DNA of 64,000 nucleotides. Origin: a virus. Positions 1 through 7,429 of this stretch are shown here, one piece after another. The translations under genes were made by a program, and so were the position numbers. Each line of letters opens with the position of its first letter. The stretch's first letter is position 1. The stretch is taken from positions 166,254 through 230,253 of IMG/VR virus record IMGVR_UViG_3300032770_000002. One strand, written 5' to 3'. The notes beneath the pieces were generated by a model. The model did not search any database, was not told the DNA's origin, and saw nothing but the letters and a program-made list of their open reading frames with translations.

Positions 1-591
1 GGCCAGGGTGAAGGCTCGTCCCGCAGCGACCTTGGCCGGTTTGGCTACATCAGCACTGGCACGACGACGACAGGAGCGTATAAGGTGTGGACGGGAGGTG
101 AACCAGGACTGAGCACAGATGAAGCGTATGGATTTGGTGGCAATTACATCGTGTCAACGGGCGGCACGCCCACCGACCAATTTTACGTCTACATAGGTTT
201 CGGAAACAACGTTGCGGCTGTGCCAACCACGGCCGCGTGCGGCTTCCTTTACGACCCTGGCAACGTCACCGGTTACACAGGGACGTCCTCATCAACCAAC
301 AACTGGTGGTTTCTTCACGGCACTGGCGGCGCCCTCGTGGCAACTGACACCGGCGTGGCTGTGACGTTTACCTCAGCGACGGCTCACAGACTTGGGGCCG
401 AATTTGACGCGTCTGGGATTACGGCAAAGGTTGACAGTTCAACTATCTTCTCTGATTCGACCGACATCACCGAAAGCGCGCTGTATAACTGGATTACCAT
501 CGTCAAGACAGCTGGCACTACATCTCGCCTTCTATATGAAGCTCGGCCTTGGCTGCACATCCGGCAATCGACGCTCAAGTTAAATCCGTAA
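1..591 (+). CDS. Virion/tail fibre-like protein, C-terminal part (cut by window edge)
   Basis: The reading frame is open from base 1, so this is the 3' end of a gene that begins upstream; about 196 residues are visible. The composition is rich in Gly, Thr, Ser and aromatic residues with little charge, alternating as in beta-rich phage fibre or decoration proteins. I recognise no named domain. It is not an obvious relative of the fibre-like protein at 50327-51625, though composition is similar. A structural role is inferred from composition only. Confidence 0.6.
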   Translation, partial: GQGEGSSRSDLGRFGYISTGTTTTGAYKVWTGGEPGLSTDEAYGFGGNYIVSTGGTPTDQFYVYIGFGNNVAAVPTTAACGFLYDPGNVTGYTGTSSSTNNWWFLHGTGGALVATDTGVAVTFTSATAHRLGAEFDASGITAKVDSSTIFSDSTDITESALYNWITIVKTAGTTSRLLYEARPWLHIRQSTLKLNP

Positions 592-603
592 GTTCTAAAA
601 CCA

Positions 604-882
604 GTGAACTACATCGTTTACGAAGAAGACGGTTTCGGAGTGGTGGAGTCACCTTGCGTTGAAGGGCGAAGTCTTGGCGTGTTTTCAGGGACGGAAGCTG
701 AGGTCGCGGCCTACTGTGAAGCTGAGACGCGTAAACTCCACCCGAAGCGAACGAACTGGGATTCACCGCAGATTCGTTTTAAGCCAGCGATTCAACTTAA
801 CCCAAATCACGTAGAATGGCAATCTTCATTAGTTTCGAAGGGGACGAGTGTGTCGGAAAGACCACACAAGCAAGCATCTTGA
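604..882 (+). CDS. Hypothetical 92-residue protein overlapping tmk
   Basis: GTG-initiated frame starting 12 nt after the preceding stop. The first ~70 residues (MNYIVYEEDGFGVVESP...) have a normal acidic, phage-like composition. The last ~22 codons overlap thymidylate kinase in another frame, which is longer than the 1-8 nt overlaps typical of this genome. The N-terminal part looks genuinely coding; the end may be extended by loss of an earlier stop. Function unknown. Confidence 0.5.
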   Translation: MNYIVYEEDGFGVVESPCVEGRSLGVFSGTEAEVAAYCEAETRKLHPKRTNWDSPQIRFKPAIQLNPNHVEWQSSLVSKGTSVSERPHKQAS

Positions 883-1478
883 CGGCTCGGCTTAAGGCCT
901 CGCGCATCCCGGCCATCTTGGTCCGAGAACCTGGTGGGACGCCGTTTGGCGAAACATGCCGATCGATCCTAAAGGACCCAAACAACGACCTGTGCCCGGA
1001 AGCTGAGCTGCTCTTGATGAACGCTAGCCGCTCGCAACTTGTCAGCACAGTCATCTTGCCAGCTTTGAATGAAGGCGTTACCGTAATTGCCGATCGCTTT
1101 CATGACTCGACCATCGCCTATCAGGGTTACGGGCGTGAATTGGGACAGAAGGCCGAAGACGTTGTCAACGTCGCCATCGGTGACGTCATCCCAGACATTA
1201 CCTTTTACCTGTGGGCGGCCAAGGGCACGAAGGAACGCCGACAAATTCAGCGTGGAGCTCCGCCAACTGACAAGTTTGAGTCGCTAGACCAGGCCTTTTT
1301 TGCTAGGGTGCGTGAAGGCTACGAGCACATCATGACTCATAATGCGCGCGTTGCGTGCATCGAATCTAGCGGCGCCATTGACCAGGTTTCAGACGCAATT
1401 TGGAGCAAGCTACTCAGCTGGAAGGAGTGGTGCGTAAATCGGCCCAAAAAGCCCTGGGAGCCAAGTCTCAGCTTGTGA
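816..1478 (+). CDS. tmk: Thymidylate kinase (dTMP kinase)
   Basis: Would phosphorylate dTMP (or a modified dNMP) to the diphosphate with ATP. P-loop EGDECVGKTT lies at residues 8-17, EPGGTP at 38-43, and the DR motif with substrate-binding segment DRFHDSTIAYQG at 93-104; 220 residues is the normal family length. The start is set by the P-loop lying 8 residues from the N-terminus. In a phage that also has PurZ and a hydroxymethylase-like enzyme in this window, the substrate could be broader than dTMP, as for the T4 dNMP kinase; that part is inference. Confidence 0.93.
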   Translation: MAIFISFEGDECVGKTTQASILTARLKASRIPAILVREPGGTPFGETCRSILKDPNNDLCPEAELLLMNASRSQLVSTVILPALNEGVTVIADRFHDSTIAYQGYGRELGQKAEDVVNVAIGDVIPDITFYLWAAKGTKERRQIQRGAPPTDKFESLDQAFFARVREGYEHIMTHNARVACIESSGAIDQVSDAIWSKLLSWKEWCVNRPKKPWEPSLSL

Positions 1479-1500
1479 GTATATTTAGGTTACGAACGAT

Positions 1501-1722
1501 ATGAAAAACGAACAGTTAGCTAACCAGATCTGTGACCAACTTTTGGCCCGTGAAGAAGTTAAAGAATGCGGCCCTGGAATGCGCGGCAGCCGCTCCGCCG
1601 AAGGGTCCGGAAGCCGAGCTGGGTTTGCTTCTCGGGCTTCGCGTGGATCCGCATCAGCTTCCCGTGAAGCGTCCGCGTCGCGTGAAGCATCGGCCTCGCG
1701 TGAAGCGGCTGGGTCGCGCTAG
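1501..1722 (+). CDS. Small Ser/Ala/Arg/Glu repeat protein
   Basis: 73 residues starting MKNEQLANQICDQLL. The second half consists of ASASRE-type repeats encoded by an 18-bp tandem repeat, so the C-terminus is low-complexity and charged. It is followed about 30 nt later by a perfect hairpin with a short T-run. Another frame (from 1532) is also open across the repeat, but this one has an ATG start and a more normal N-terminus. Function unknown; could be a small nucleic-acid-binding or internal virion protein. Confidence 0.55.
   Translation: MKNEQLANQICDQLLAREEVKECGPGMRGSRSAEGSGSRAGFASRASRGSASASREASASREASASREAAGSR
1651..1716 (+). repeat. 18-bp tandem repeat (about 3.5 copies)
   Basis: Units at 1651-1668, 1669-1686 and 1687-1704 and a partial fourth at 1705-1722 follow the pattern GC-nTC-nGC-nTC-nCGTGAA and encode Ala-Ser-Ala-Ser-Arg-Glu. 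Differences fall mostly at codon third positions, so the peptide repeat has been kept while the DNA has diverged. Confidence 0.85.
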
Positions 1723-1994
1723 AAGGCCTTGATTTCGATGACCGGAAGTTGTGAACCGTCCGCCATTACCGGACGGTTTCGTTTTGTCTCCTGAAGGTCA
1801 TCTTCGGTTATTGCCGAGTTCCAGCACTCGGAACACAAGAATCCATCGTAGCCGTAGATGGAGTGGAAGTCGGATGATTTAATGAGGAGGGTTTGGCAGT
1901 TGACGCACACCCCACACGTCACCATGTCACGGTGCCACCCGATTATTGAGTAGCCCGCGTTGTCAACCCCAAAGTCGTCTGATTTTGCGGACAT
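1719..1994 (-). CDS. Small zinc-ribbon protein
   Basis: 91 residues with CGVCVNC and CSEC motifs, a four-Cys arrangement typical of small phage zinc ribbons. ATG start at 1994, which overlaps the 5' end of the HNH frame on the other strand by 35 nt. The last ~20 codons cover a perfect inverted repeat that looks like a terminator for the plus-strand gene upstream, so the 3' end serves two purposes. Function unknown. Confidence 0.6.
   Translation of the reverse strand: MSAKSDDFGVDNAGYSIIGWHRDMVTCGVCVNCQTLLIKSSDFHSIYGYDGFLCSECWNSAITEDDLQETKRNRPVMADGSQLPVIEIKAF
1754..1785 (+). terminator. Hairpin terminator candidate
   Basis: Perfect inverted repeat AACCGTCCG (1754-1762) / CGGACGGTT (1770-1778) with a 7-nt loop, followed by TCGTTTTG. 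It lies about 30 nt after the stop of the small repeat gene. The T-run is short and the hairpin is inside the C-terminal codons of the minus-strand zinc-ribbon gene, which lowers confidence. Confidence 0.55.
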
Positions 1995-2643
1995 TGGTTT
2001 CTTCTCGCGATTTAAGAACAGCAGTGTTCTCAGGTTCGTGCGTTATTTACCTGGACATCAATTTGAAAGTGGTTTGATTTTAGTAAGGAGATCTCGAACC
2101 GTTCATCGAGGAATTTTCAAGTGTGTTTGCGGTGATGAATTTGAAACATTTATAGCCAATGTCGCTAGGGGTATTACTCGATCATGTGGATGTCTTAAGT
2201 CAATACTTCGTCGACAAACACTGGGTCCAATCGATTACGAGTCTGCTCGTGATAAAATTCTCTTTTCTACGATCAAATTTCATGCCAAAGATCGAGGTCT
2301 TGAGTTTGAGTTAACTCTCGATGATGTCCGAAGATTAACGCGTCAAAACTGCCATTTCTGTGGGAGTCCTCCGGCCAGTCGTCATTTTATTGGAGGTCGA
2401 AATAGACTTGCGTCATTTTACATCATTCATAATGGGATTGACCGATTGGATAATCTAAAAGGTTACACTGTCAAAAACTCGGTGCCCTGCTGTAAACAGT
2501 GCAACTATTCAAAACGCGACAACAGTGTCGACGAATTTAACGCCTGGATTGATCGCGTTGTGGCCCATCGTAACGCGGTTAAAGATCAAAGTGAGATGGC
2601 TTCAACAGTGATTCTCAGACGAAATTGTCAGTTGACGTGTTAA
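1960..2643 (+). CDS. HNH endonuclease (probable homing endonuclease)
   Basis: 227 residues. A CVCG ... SCGC module (about residues 55-78) is the small DNA-binding zinc element common in phage HNH homing enzymes. The nuclease core follows: CHFCG, then NGIDRLDN, GYTVKNSVPCC and CNYSKRD. The track start is TTG and true initiation may be nearer residue 29, because the first ~28 codons overlap the zinc-ribbon gene. The DNA here is visibly more AT-rich than its neighbours, and its last 29 nt overlap the end of the radical SAM gene. Both suggest recent insertion of a selfish gene. Confidence 0.85.
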   Translation: MSTPKSSDFADIGFFSRFKNSSVLRFVRYLPGHQFESGLILVRRSRTVHRGIFKCVCGDEFETFIANVARGITRSCGCLKSILRRQTLGPIDYESARDKILFSTIKFHAKDRGLEFELTLDDVRRLTRQNCHFCGSPPASRHFIGGRNRLASFYIIHNGIDRLDNLKGYTVKNSVPCCKQCNYSKRDNSVDEFNAWIDRVVAHRNAVKDQSEMASTVILRRNCQLTC

Positions 2644-3679
2644 GAATTTCGTGAATGAGAAGATTTTTTTCATTGTTCGCACATTGGTGGCAGCAGTCTC
2701 TGACCGGGTCTAAGCCGTCAAACCTTGCCTTGGCCTCGTCGCTGAACCACAGCTCGCTAAACTTTCGGTCCTTGATTGACCCGATTGCGCCAGTCTCATC
2801 ATAGGCCTTGTTGTGGCAAGCATAGACGTTTAAGTCCGCGCCAACGACCGGGACAATCTGCATGAAATAGCACCGGTGATAGGTTCGAAAGCTGTTGTGG
2901 GCCGATGACATCAAGTCATAGGTCGTGTTGACCGAGAACGTCTTGTCAACGATCTTGTCGCGAATCTGGTCGAGTTGAACCTGCACCCGTGCAGCGATCT
3001 TGCGGTGATACTCGTGGAAGCCGGGTGAAAGCCACATCGGGCTGAAGCGCACGTTCTGAACGCCGCAGTCCTTAAGCTGCTGTGAGAATTGGAATAGCTT
3101 GGAGCAGTTGTCGGCGTGGACGATGAAGTTGACGTAGAGGTCGCAGGTCTTTGACTTTCTTTTTGCAAAGGCCGCAATGTTGACCATGATCTCGTCGAAC
3201 ATCGACTCATGGACGTGGCGGAACTTTGCCAGCTCCTCCTTGCACGAGTAGTCCATTGACACGCGAACCCACTTGGCGTTGGCGAGAGTCTCTGCCCGCT
3301 CGTCACTCAGAAAGGACCCGTTGGTGATGATGGAGAGGTCGATGTTCCGCTCAAGCGTGTATCGCATCATCGGCACGATGTCTGGGTGGATGAGCGGCTC
3401 ACCGCCACCAGAGAACGTCAAGGCCTTGACCCCAATGTCGGAAAAGTCGTCGAGAAGCTCAATCATCTTCTCGAGCTTGATGCGGTCACGCACGGCCATC
3501 TCCTTGTGCATCTGGGACATCTCTGGCGCGTGATAGACACACCACCAACAGTGATGGTTGCAGAGATTGATTGGCTTGACCCGGACGTAAATAGGCGCAC
3601 TGATGGTGCCTTTTCTGAACGACTTGAGCTTGTCCGGGAAGTGAACTATCTTCAGGTCTGAATACTTGTTGCTCGGCAC
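2615..3679 (-). CDS. Radical SAM enzyme with C-terminal cysteine cluster
   Basis: 354 residues. The CxxxCxxC motif CNHHCWWC (C40, C44, C47) binds the radical [4Fe-4S] cluster, and GGGEP at 91-95 is the SAM-binding glycine motif. The C-terminus has further cysteines (CYF, YACHN, CCHQC), as in SPASM/twitch radical SAM enzymes that carry auxiliary clusters. Start is GTG. It leads into transketolase-like genes on the same strand (gap of 7 nt), so a role in modifying a sugar or peptide is likely. The substrate cannot be read from sequence. Confidence 0.85.
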   Translation of the reverse strand: MPSNKYSDLKIVHFPDKLKSFRKGTISAPIYVRVKPINLCNHHCWWCVYHAPEMSQMHKEMAVRDRIKLEKMIELLDDFSDIGVKALTFSGGGEPLIHPDIVPMMRYTLERNIDLSIITNGSFLSDERAETLANAKWVRVSMDYSCKEELAKFRHVHESMFDEIMVNIAAFAKRKSKTCDLYVNFIVHADNCSKLFQFSQQLKDCGVQNVRFSPMWLSPGFHEYHRKIAARVQVQLDQIRDKIVDKTFSVNTTYDLMSSAHNSFRTYHRCYFMQIVPVVGADLNVYACHNKAYDETGAIGSIKDRKFSELWFSDEAKARFDGLDPVRDCCHQCANNEKNLLIHEILNTSTDNFV

Positions 3680-3686
3680 GGTTAAA

Positions 3687-4160
3687 CTACGCTGGCACTT
3701 TCTTCAGGCTGATGAACCACGGTCGTTCATAGTCAATTGACTTCATGGCTCGAATGAGGCCGTCGACTGACGCCGGAAATTTGGCCTGGATGTTTCGGAA
3801 CATTCCAGTCATTGACAGTGCGTCAAGTTCGTTGTGGCTTGGGCCGTAGGTTGGGTAGTCCGCGTAGCCAACTAAGCCGACCGGCAGTTTTTGGAAGTCA
3901 ATGTCAAGCTTGACTTGCTCAAAGGCCCGCTCAAGCAGGAATGGCGTGATCGTGTAGACGATCGGACGCAGACCGGCGATGGCCATCCCGGCGGCAAATC
4001 CAACCATGCTCTGCTCGGCAATTCCAAACTCAATGTGCCTCCGCGGGCAGAGCGCGCGAAACGTGTCGAACATCGCTCCGCCGACGTCGCCAGTGATGAG
4101 GTGGACACGCCCGTCTTGCAGGCCTAACGCGGCAATGGATTCGGCAAACTGTTTTCTCAT
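3687..4160 (-). CDS. Transketolase-like enzyme, C-terminal (pyrimidine-binding) subunit
   Basis: 157 residues matching the second domain of transketolase/DXS-type enzymes: ITGDVGG near the N-terminus and FGIAEQSMVGFAAGMA (45-60), whose Glu49 is the residue that activates thiamine diphosphate. It overlaps the N-terminal subunit gene by 4 nt (ATGA) and is shorter than most split-transketolase C subunits (about 300), lacking the third domain. Together the pair would transfer a two-carbon ketol unit between sugars. Confidence 0.85.
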   Translation of the reverse strand: MRKQFAESIAALGLQDGRVHLITGDVGGAMFDTFRALCPRRHIEFGIAEQSMVGFAAGMAIAGLRPIVYTITPFLLERAFEQVKLDIDFQKLPVGLVGYADYPTYGPSHNELDALSMTGMFRNIQAKFPASVDGLIRAMKSIDYERPWFISLKKVPA

Positions 4161-4792
4161 AGTTCGGACATGATCGATTGAAATTCAGGGTCGGTTAGGA
4201 AGTGAACGTGCCAGTCAGGGTGGGCTTCGAAAAGCTTGACACCGAAGCCCTTCTGGCGTCCGTATGTCTTGATTGGGAACACTTGGTTCATGAGCTTAGT
4301 GATTGACGGATCGAGACACCGGCACGAGCCCTGCCACCCGTTGTCGTCGACGTGAACGGTGAGATTATCGAGGTTGTATCGGCGGGCGACGTTCAAACTT
4401 TCCCACGTCGTTCCCTCAAGGCACTCGCCATCGCCAAGCAGGACGTGGACGTGGCCAGGGGCGTGGATAAACTTCTTGGCGTAGGCGATCCCGACGGCCG
4501 TTGGAAGGCCGTGTCCAAGGCTGCCTGTTGTTGACGGAATGCCATTGGCCGGGTCAATGTCAGGGTGGACCTTCATGACGTTAGGGTGAAAGCCGTGGCT
4601 CTCCAAGACCGCAAACCACGCGACACACGCGTGACCCTTGCTAAGGATGAAGACGTCATTCTTGTGGTCGAATTGCTTGTAGATGTCCACGATGACCGGA
4701 AGTGCGCTCAGGCTGCTGGCGATGTGGCCGTGTGAGTTGATGTCACGGTGGGACCTGGCTATTTCAATGACGCGGCGAATGAGTTCTTTCAT
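4157..4792 (-). CDS. Transketolase-like enzyme, N-terminal (TPP-binding) subunit
   Basis: 211 residues. Motifs in order: SKGHA (51-55), GSLGHGLP (90-97), and the thiamine-diphosphate motif GDG (120-122) ... DDN (149-151). This is the first domain of transketolase; the second is the next gene. The ATG is only 2 nt from the ATG of a divergent methyltransferase gene (CATacATG), leaving no room for a promoter between them. Likely works in sugar rearrangement with the neighbouring sugar enzymes. Confidence 0.88.
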   Translation of the reverse strand: MKELIRRVIEIARSHRDINSHGHIASSLSALPVIVDIYKQFDHKNDVFILSKGHACVAWFAVLESHGFHPNVMKVHPDIDPANGIPSTTGSLGHGLPTAVGIAYAKKFIHAPGHVHVLLGDGECLEGTTWESLNVARRYNLDNLTVHVDDNGWQGSCRCLDPSITKLMNQVFPIKTYGRQKGFGVKLFEAHPDWHVHFLTDPEFQSIMSEL

Positions 4793-4794
4793 AC

Positions 4795-5466
4795 ATGTTT
4801 AGCAAAGAAGAAGTCATCTCGAGCTTGACCACTCCACGTCAAGCTCTGCTTAACCCGGCTCGGTGGAACCAATTCCTCTCGATGGGCCTGCCGATTAAGG
4901 ACAAGACGATTTTTGAGCCAGGCGCTGGCATCGGCGACCAGACTGATTGGCTGTTGAAGCAGGGCGTGAAACACGTCACGGTCCACGACGGCCGGCCGGA
5001 GTCGTTGAAGGTGATTCAAGACCGTTTCGGCTCTGACCCTCGGCTCAGTTACGTGTGCGGTAACTTGGAGAACGGCCTGACTGAAGCGCAGTTCAACTTC
5101 ACCGTTGACTTCATCTACTGCTATGGCGTCTACTATCATCTCAACGAGTCAATGCAGAATTGGAACATCATGAAAGGCCTCGCCAAGATGGGACCAACCA
5201 TGGCCTTTGACTACCTTGAAAGTCACCGTGGTGACGACTACACGTATTCATACGGGTATGAAGTTCCAAGCACGTCAATGAGCCGGTTTGCGCTGCGTCC
5301 GACTCGCGCGACTTTAATCAAGGCTGTCAGGGACATCTGGGGCTTTGCCTACTTGCCAAAGAACCAGCTTCAGTGGAATGACCCTTACGACGGGACGGAG
5401 CGGCGCTTTGTCATGGTCGCTTCTCATGTTCCATTGGACGGCGCTAACCTTGAGCTTCAGACCTGA
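4795..5466 (+). CDS. SAM-dependent methyltransferase (class I)
   Basis: 223 residues with a Rossmann SAM-binding start, TIFEPGAGIGDQT (motif I), then VTVHDGRPES (acidic loop) and FIYCYGVYYHL (motif IV region). It lacks the NPPY/DPPY motif of adenine or N4-cytosine DNA methyltransferases and the PC motif of 5-methylcytosine enzymes, so a sugar or small-molecule substrate is more likely. It sits inside the sugar cassette on the opposite strand. Its 3' end overlaps the convergent gene at 5444 by 23 nt. Confidence 0.8.
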   Translation: MFSKEEVISSLTTPRQALLNPARWNQFLSMGLPIKDKTIFEPGAGIGDQTDWLLKQGVKHVTVHDGRPESLKVIQDRFGSDPRLSYVCGNLENGLTEAQFNFTVDFIYCYGVYYHLNESMQNWNIMKGLAKMGPTMAFDYLESHRGDDYTYSYGYEVPSTSMSRFALRPTRATLIKAVRDIWGFAYLPKNQLQWNDPYDGTERRFVMVASHVPLDGANLELQT

Positions 5467-5839
5467 CAGAGTCTGTTAGGGCTTTAGACACCTTCTGGCG
5501 TAGAATCAACGTGAGCAGGTGTTGGGCCGCGTCGCCTAGTTCTGGGTCATTTTTAATGTTGTGGAGCCATGTTGTGCAAAGGGTCTTGGCCGTTTCAGGG
5601 CCAAACGAGTCAATAAATTCATTGTCTTTCAAAAAGAAGACAATGATACCCTGTGGCAGCTTTCCTTTCAAAACTCGATGAATAGCTTGGTATATGTGCA
5701 TCCGCCTTTGGGCGCCTTTAACGCGAATGACGAGAAGAGACCCTGGCTTTAATTCGCGGACGTCACCCACAAGCTCACACGAGATCAGGGTAGACAACCA
5801 CAAGCCAAAGACGCGTAGAAAGTAAAATTTTTTAATCAT
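5444..5839 (-). CDS. Hypothetical protein in sugar cassette
   Basis: 131 residues from ATG 5839 (MIKKFYFLRV...), which overlaps the stop of the upstream glycosyltransferase-like gene in an ATGATTAA arrangement, so the two are translationally coupled. A hydrophobic N-terminus (FYFLRVFGLWLSTLIS) might be membrane-associated. No recognised domain. Confidence 0.65.
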   Translation of the reverse strand: MIKKFYFLRVFGLWLSTLISCELVGDVRELKPGSLLVIRVKGAQRRMHIYQAIHRVLKGKLPQGIIVFFLKDNEFIDSFGPETAKTLCTTWLHNIKNDPELGDAAQHLLTLILRQKVSKALTDSVRSEAQG

Positions 5840-6596
5840 TGAGGTTGTTGAGTTCACGCTCGAGTTGATCGACGCCATTGACGAGAACCACGCGGTCGTC
5901 AAAGTTCACGAGGTCGTGGCTGTAGTTGACCCACCGCTTGACGTGTGGAAAAGCGAGCTCATTGAACGTGGCCAGGAATGGGGCGTTGGCCACGCCAACC
6001 ACGAACTTGCACCGCGACGCCAGTTCACCGATTTGGTTGAGTTTCAACCCGAGTTGAGTCGTCACGGGGATGCGGTCATCGCCGCAAGGGTGAGTGGCCA
6101 CAAGTTTAAACTTTCCAGCAAAGCGGCGAACCAGCTCGTCAACTAGGCCCTGTGAAAACCCATGGCACTGCCCGCTCAATGGCGTGGAGTTGACGAAGAG
6201 CATGTCAAATGACTGGCCGCTGAGAGGGTGATTCGGGTCCATTGACTCGGCTGGAAACAACATCTCCTTGTGGCTCGGCGTGGCCCACGAAAGCCCTAAC
6301 AACTTGGCGATGTAGCCGTGAAACTCAATGAGAAAGTCGAGGAACTTGCTCGGGTTGCGGCGCGTCTGATACCAGTTATCACGGCCTATCCACCCATCAA
6401 AAGACCCGTCGACGTGCTTGTCAGTAATGATTAGGTTTGGCAACTTTCTGGCCATTCCACGAACCTGGTCGACATACTCCGGACGCACTGAAAAGACGAA
6501 CTCGTCCGTAGTTCGTTTGGCCGCAATGTTGAGGAACATTAACATGAACAACTGGTCACCGCAATGAAATGACGAAAAGACGTTCTTTGTTGACAT
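5832..6596 (-). CDS. GT-B-like glycosyltransferase (heptosyltransferase/GT9-like)
   Basis: 254 residues. The C-terminal half has the pattern of GT9-type nucleotide-sugar binding domains: THPCGDDR, then LNQIGELASRCKFVVGVANAP, where the family usually has 'l..li..c...vg.dsGp.H'. The catalytic details are weak and the protein is shorter than GT9 enzymes (about 330), so the assignment is by pattern only. Start ATG abuts the ATG of the divergent gene (CATATG, zero gap). It could glycosylate DNA, a virion protein or a cell-surface sugar. Confidence 0.55.
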   Translation of the reverse strand: MSTKNVFSSFHCGDQLFMLMFLNIAAKRTTDEFVFSVRPEYVDQVRGMARKLPNLIITDKHVDGSFDGWIGRDNWYQTRRNPSKFLDFLIEFHGYIAKLLGLSWATPSHKEMLFPAESMDPNHPLSGQSFDMLFVNSTPLSGQCHGFSQGLVDELVRRFAGKFKLVATHPCGDDRIPVTTQLGLKLNQIGELASRCKFVVGVANAPFLATFNELAFPHVKRWVNYSHDLVNFDDRVVLVNGVDQLERELNNLND

Positions 6597-7337
6597 ATGA
6601 TCGTGATGACTACTCTGTTCCGATTAACCGGAGAACTAGCGAGTGATCGATTGAAGGAATTTCGGTATTGCATCGAGAAAAATGCTGACAACCCGATTGT
6701 CGAAAAGCTTCACGTCCTGTGGGAGCGGAAAGATCCTATCAAGTCTCGCGATCCGAAGCTGAAGGTGCGGGAGCATTACTTCGGTGATCCATTCCCGTTC
6801 GATGACGACCATCTATTTTTGAATCATCCTAAGATCACCGTTCATATCTGTGATGGTCGGCCGATGTATAGCGACTTTATTCGTGTGGCCAGGGACGAGC
6901 ACCTTGAAGGAAAGGTCATTGCAATTTGCAACACAGACATTTGGACTGACGAGACCTTAGCCCTGGCCGAGAACATCCAGACTGACACGATTTACGCCAT
7001 CACGCGCCACAACTGGGACCCTGGAAAAAAGGAGTCCACTGGGTTGCAAGGTGACGGGCTGCACGGGTCACAGGACACGTGGATCTTTCGCCACCCGCTC
7101 AGGCCATTCCAGAATGAGATCTACATGGGCGTTCTTGGGTGTGATTCATATTTTGCCCAGAAAGCCATCGAGATGGGCATCACGGTCATCAACCCGTGCC
7201 GCCAGATCAAGACGTATCACCTGCACACGATCGGGTGGCGAAACAACACTCCAGGCGGAAAAAGCTACTGGGATTCACCCGATTACATGGCTGTCTGTAT
7301 TCAACCGAGTGACATTAATGCGCCGCCGGCGCCCTAA
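6597..7337 (+). CDS. Glycosyltransferase-like protein (GT-A-like; DSQDTWIF-type family)
   Basis: 246 residues. Conserved-looking stations are AICNTDIWTDETL, YAITRHNWDPG, GSQDTWIFRHP and GVLGCDSYFAQKAIEMGITVINPCRQIKTYHLH. This pattern (NTDI, QDTWIF, GCDxxxA, NPxxxIxxxHLH) is one I associate with glycosyltransferase-type proteins of bacteria and large viruses. The acidic 'NTDI' and 'QDTW' may hold the metal and sugar. The exact reaction is unknown. No promoter is visible at its start, which touches the divergent gene. Confidence 0.6.
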   Translation: MIVMTTLFRLTGELASDRLKEFRYCIEKNADNPIVEKLHVLWERKDPIKSRDPKLKVREHYFGDPFPFDDDHLFLNHPKITVHICDGRPMYSDFIRVARDEHLEGKVIAICNTDIWTDETLALAENIQTDTIYAITRHNWDPGKKESTGLQGDGLHGSQDTWIFRHPLRPFQNEIYMGVLGCDSYFAQKAIEMGITVINPCRQIKTYHLHTIGWRNNTPGGKSYWDSPDYMAVCIQPSDINAPPAP

Positions 7338-7352
7338 AAATTTTTCCACTTT

Positions 7353-7384
7353 TTTGTTTACAAATGTCAGAAGAGCGGTATATT
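7353..7384 (+). promoter_or_regulatory. Sigma70-like promoter with TTTGTTTACAAA element
   Basis: Palindrome-like element at 7353-7364 contains the -35 TTTACA (7357-7362); -10 TATATT at 7379-7384; spacer 16. Unlike most members of this family in the window, transcription would leave a leader of about 39 nt before the gene at 7430, with a small GTTAA/TTAAC inverted repeat. Confidence 0.85.
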
Positions 7385-7429
7385 AGGGATGTAAGTTAAA
7401 ACTTAACACGACCAAAGAAAGATAATCAT

